Shown here: positions 7,180-10,105 of the stretch, piece by piece
Layout: each line of letters begins with the position of its first letter
Numbering within the stretch: the stretch's first letter is position 1
Assembly: GCA_039807445.1 (NCBI GenBank)
Contig: JBDHRG010000138.1
Location: 1 to 10,105 of the forward strand
DNA: 10,105 nucleotides
Source of the DNA: JBDHRG01 sp039807445
Lineage (GTDB): Bacteria; Pseudomonadota; Gammaproteobacteria; Competibacterales; Competibacteraceae
Reading direction: 5' to 3'
Program-made: the position numbers and the translations under genes
Notes under the pieces: model-generated
Told to the model about the DNA's origin: nothing
The model's input: the letters and a program-made list of their open reading frames with translations, nothing else
Database searches by the model: none

Positions 7180-7203
7180 CATGTGTTTTGCAGGTAAGGA
7201 AAC

Positions 7204-7224
7204 GGCCCCTCGCGGGCCTTTTTT
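7204..7224 (+). terminator. Intrinsic terminator T1 behind tRNA-fMet
   Basis: GGCCC (7204-7208) pairs with GGGCC (7214-7218) around a 5-nt loop, followed at once by six T (7219-7224). This is a classic Rho-independent terminator, 24 nt after the tRNA CCA end. The stem is only 5 bp, so partial read-through into rimP is plausible. Confidence 0.85.
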
Positions 7225-7293
7225 GTACTCGGCACCCGACCTTGGCGTCGTCGATGTTTGTGCCGGGACAGCAGGGCAGGCGTGATGGAGCGG

Positions 7294-7314
7294 TGGGCCT
7301 CGGGCCCATTTTTT
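7294..7314 (+). terminator. Intrinsic terminator T2 in the rimP leader
   Basis: TGGGCC (7294-7299) pairs with GGCCCA (7303-7308) around a TCG loop, followed by six T (7309-7314). The T-run ends only 16 nt before the rimP ATG, so the terminator lies inside the rimP leader. I see no convincing promoter between T1 and T2 or between T2 and rimP. The downstream operon therefore seems to depend on read-through. NusA is known to stimulate pausing and termination at such hairpins, so T2 is a candidate for feedback control of nusA. Confidence 0.85.
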
Positions 7315-7330
7315 GTTTGCGGTGGTCGCC

Positions 7331-7786
7331 ATGCGTTCGGATCCGTACAAGTTGCGTCAAGTGCTCGGCCCAGTGATCGAAGGCCTGGGCTACGAACTGG
7401 TGGGCATCGAATTCCATCCGAACAGCGTCAACGCCCTGCTGCGGATCTACATCGACCGCGAGGGTGGCATCACGCTCGACGATTGCCAGGCGGTGAGCCA
7501 GCAGGCCAGCAGCGTGCTCGATGTCGCCGATCCGATTCCGGGGCACTACACGCTGGAGGTGTCGTCGCCGGGACTGGACCGCCCGCTGTTCGAGGCGGCG
7601 CACTTCGAGCGCTTCGCCGGGCAGCGGGTGCGCCTGCAGCTGGGCATGCCGCTCGCCGGCCAGCGCAAGTTCAGCGGCAGGCTGCTCGGATTGCGCGCAG
7701 GCGAGGTGGTGCTCGAGTGCGAGGGCGCGGAGATCACGATTCCGCTGGAACGCATCGAGAAGGCGCGATTGGTTCCCGAGTTCTGA
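7331..7786 (+). CDS. rimP: Ribosome maturation factor RimP
   Basis: A protein of 151 residues (E. coli RimP 150), a cytoplasmic factor needed for maturation of the 30S ribosomal subunit. Two domains are expected: an N-terminal alpha/beta domain (about 1-88) and a C-terminal SH3-like barrel (about 90-151). Family motifs are clear: GLGYELVGIEF (18-28), LRIYID (37-42), GITLDDC (46-52) and LEVSSPGLDRPLF (75-87), ending in KARLVPEF. ATG 7331 was chosen because the length fits. An in-frame TTG at 7313 would start inside the T-run of terminator T2. The upstream Shine-Dalgarno is weak (GGTGG, 7321-7325), which suggests modest translation. nusA follows after a 24-nt gap, the conserved order in bacteria. 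Confidence 0.96.
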   Translation: MRSDPYKLRQVLGPVIEGLGYELVGIEFHPNSVNALLRIYIDREGGITLDDCQAVSQQASSVLDVADPIPGHYTLEVSSPGLDRPLFEAAHFERFAGQRVRLQLGMPLAGQRKFSGRLLGLRAGEVVLECEGAEITIPLERIEKARLVPEF

Positions 7787-7810
7787 GCGGGACGATGGGA
7801 TGCAAGCGAT

Positions 7811-9304
<1,494 letters not shown>

Positions 9305-9324
9305 GCGGCGCGAGAGAGGTTGAA

Positions 9325-10105
9325 ATGACGGACGTCACGGTCAAGCAATTCGCGGCGGTGGTAGGCACGACGGTCGAGCGCCTGCTCGAGCAGCTCGTGG
9401 AAGCGGGCATCAAGGTCTCCGGGCCCGATGCCGCGATCACCGACCAGGAAAAGATGAGCCTGCTCGCACACCTGCGCAAGAGCCACGGCAAGCGCGAGCC
9501 GCTCGCGGTCGGCGAGCCGAAGAAGATCACGCTGCAGCGCAAGACGCACAGCGAGCTCAAGGTCGCCGGCGGACCCGGCCAGGTCAAGACGATCGCGGTC
9601 GAGGTGCGCAAGAAACGCACCTACATCAAGCGCCCGACCAGCGGCGACGAGACCCCGGTCGCAGCATCCAGGCACGCCGAACCGACAGCGGCGGAGGCGG
9701 ACGAAGCGCTGCCGGTGCTCGAGCCGGTCGCCGCCGAGGCGCCGGTGTCCGAGCTTGCCGGCGGGTTCGTGCCCGAGCCGCCGGCGCCGACCGAAGCCGC
9801 TGCCGACCAGGCGCCGGCAGCGCGCTTCGAGCGCCCGGCCGAGCGCGCGCCGGTGGAGATCGCCACCTCGGTGCTGCCGCGCGCCCGCGTCGAAGCGGCC
9901 AAGCCGCGCGCCGAGACGATGGACATGGTGCGCGTCGAAGAGACGCGTCCCAAGGTCGTCGGCGTGATCTCGAAGAAGCAGGTCAAGCAGGAAGAAGCGG
10001 CCGCGCGCAAACCAGCGCCGCGCCCTGAGCGTGCCGTGCTGGCGGGCGAACGTGCGCCGCTCGGCGAGCGCCCGCGTCCGGCCGGCGAACGCCCGCGTCC
10101 GGCCG
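9325..10105 (+). CDS. infB: Translation initiation factor IF-2, N-terminal 260 residues (runs off the window)
   Basis: The reading frame is open from ATG 9325 to the end of the window with no stop. AGAGGT (9315-9320) is the ribosome-binding site. IF2 is the GTPase that brings fMet-tRNA to the 30S P site. Only the N-terminal part is present: the IF2 N-domain (1 to about 52, MTDVTVKQFAAVVGTTVERL), the IF2-associated motif (66-103: KKITLQRKTHSELKV, then VEVRKKRTYIKR), and a long low-complexity linker rich in Ala, Pro and Glu (about 105-260). The G domain and C-terminal domains lie beyond the window. The linker ends in GERPRPA repeats (see the separate entry). The gene order after nusA is the conserved one. 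Confidence 0.97.
   Translation, partial: MTDVTVKQFAAVVGTTVERLLEQLVEAGIKVSGPDAAITDQEKMSLLAHLRKSHGKREPLAVGEPKKITLQRKTHSELKVAGGPGQVKTIAVEVRKKRTYIKRPTSGDETPVAASRHAEPTAAEADEALPVLEPVAAEAPVSELAGGFVPEPPAPTEAAADQAPAARFERPAERAPVEIATSVLPRARVEAAKPRAETMDMVRVEETRPKVVGVISKKQVKQEEAAARKPAPRPERAVLAGERAPLGERPRPAGERPRPA
10063..10104 (+). repeat. 21-bp tandem repeat inside infB (GERPRPA units), cut by the window end
   Basis: Two adjacent 21-bp units (10063-10083 and 10084-10104) differ at one base (GAG versus GAA) and each encodes GERPRPA. A related degenerate unit, GERAPL, lies just before (10045-10062). The next base, G, is consistent with a further unit beyond the window. The repeats lie in the disordered linker of IF2, where length variation is tolerated. 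Confidence 0.85.

Noticed and set aside
7223..7270. Promoter-like pieces TTGTAC and TTGGCG between the two terminators
   Set aside because: Neither has a recognisable -10 box at 16-18 nt, so no promoter is called.
9919..9927. Internal ATG codons in infB as a second IF2 start, like IF2-beta in E. coli
   Set aside because: There is no good Shine-Dalgarno sequence upstream, and the position within the linker does not by itself support internal initiation.

Overview
The window comes from a GC-rich proteobacterial chromosome and is a housekeeping region. I read it as the distal half of the complex I (nuo) operon followed by the start of the rimP-nusA-infB operon. The NusA N-terminus, the gamma-type IF2 N-terminus and the order nuoN / small membrane protein / tRNA-fMet / rimP / nusA / infB suggest a gammaproteobacterium of the Xanthomonadales (Lysobacterales) kind. 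A betaproteobacterium is less likely but not excluded. This placement rests on remembered family sequences and gene order, not on a search.

Layout, all on the plus strand: end of nuoH (1-162), nuoI (159-647), nuoJ (679-1281), nuoK (1367-1672), nuoL (1678-3669), nuoM (3693-5207), nuoN (5265-6701), a DUF2818-like three-helix membrane protein (6729-7052), initiator tRNA-fMet with its own promoter (promoter 7061-7090, tRNA 7103-7179), two intrinsic terminators (7204-7224 and 7294-7314), rimP (7331-7786), nusA (7811-9304) and the first 260 codons of infB (9325 to the window end). No gap exceeds 300 bases; the longest, 7180-7330, holds the two terminators.

The nuo genes encode the membrane arm of NADH:quinone oxidoreductase (H, J, K, L, M, N) and the 2x[4Fe-4S] subunit NuoI. 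L, M and N are the three antiporter-like proton-pumping subunits, and the charged residues of the proton path are present in K, L, M and N. Spacing is tight (ATGA overlap of nuoH/nuoI, 5 to 57 nt elsewhere), except for an 85-nt nuoJ-nuoK gap that holds a hairpin and a possible 17-codon leader ORF.

The second block is the conserved transcription/translation operon: tRNA-fMet, ribosome maturation factor RimP, elongation/termination factor NusA, and IF2. The tandem terminators between the tRNA and rimP suggest that rimP-nusA-infB depends on read-through and that NusA could feed back on its own expression.

I found no mobile element, CRISPR array, defence system or other exotic system. The points worth a second look are small: the regulatory architecture around tRNA-fMet, a U1xU72 pair in that tRNA, the candidate leader ORF before nuoK, the His-rich loop of NuoL, and a 21-bp tandem repeat in infB at the window edge.
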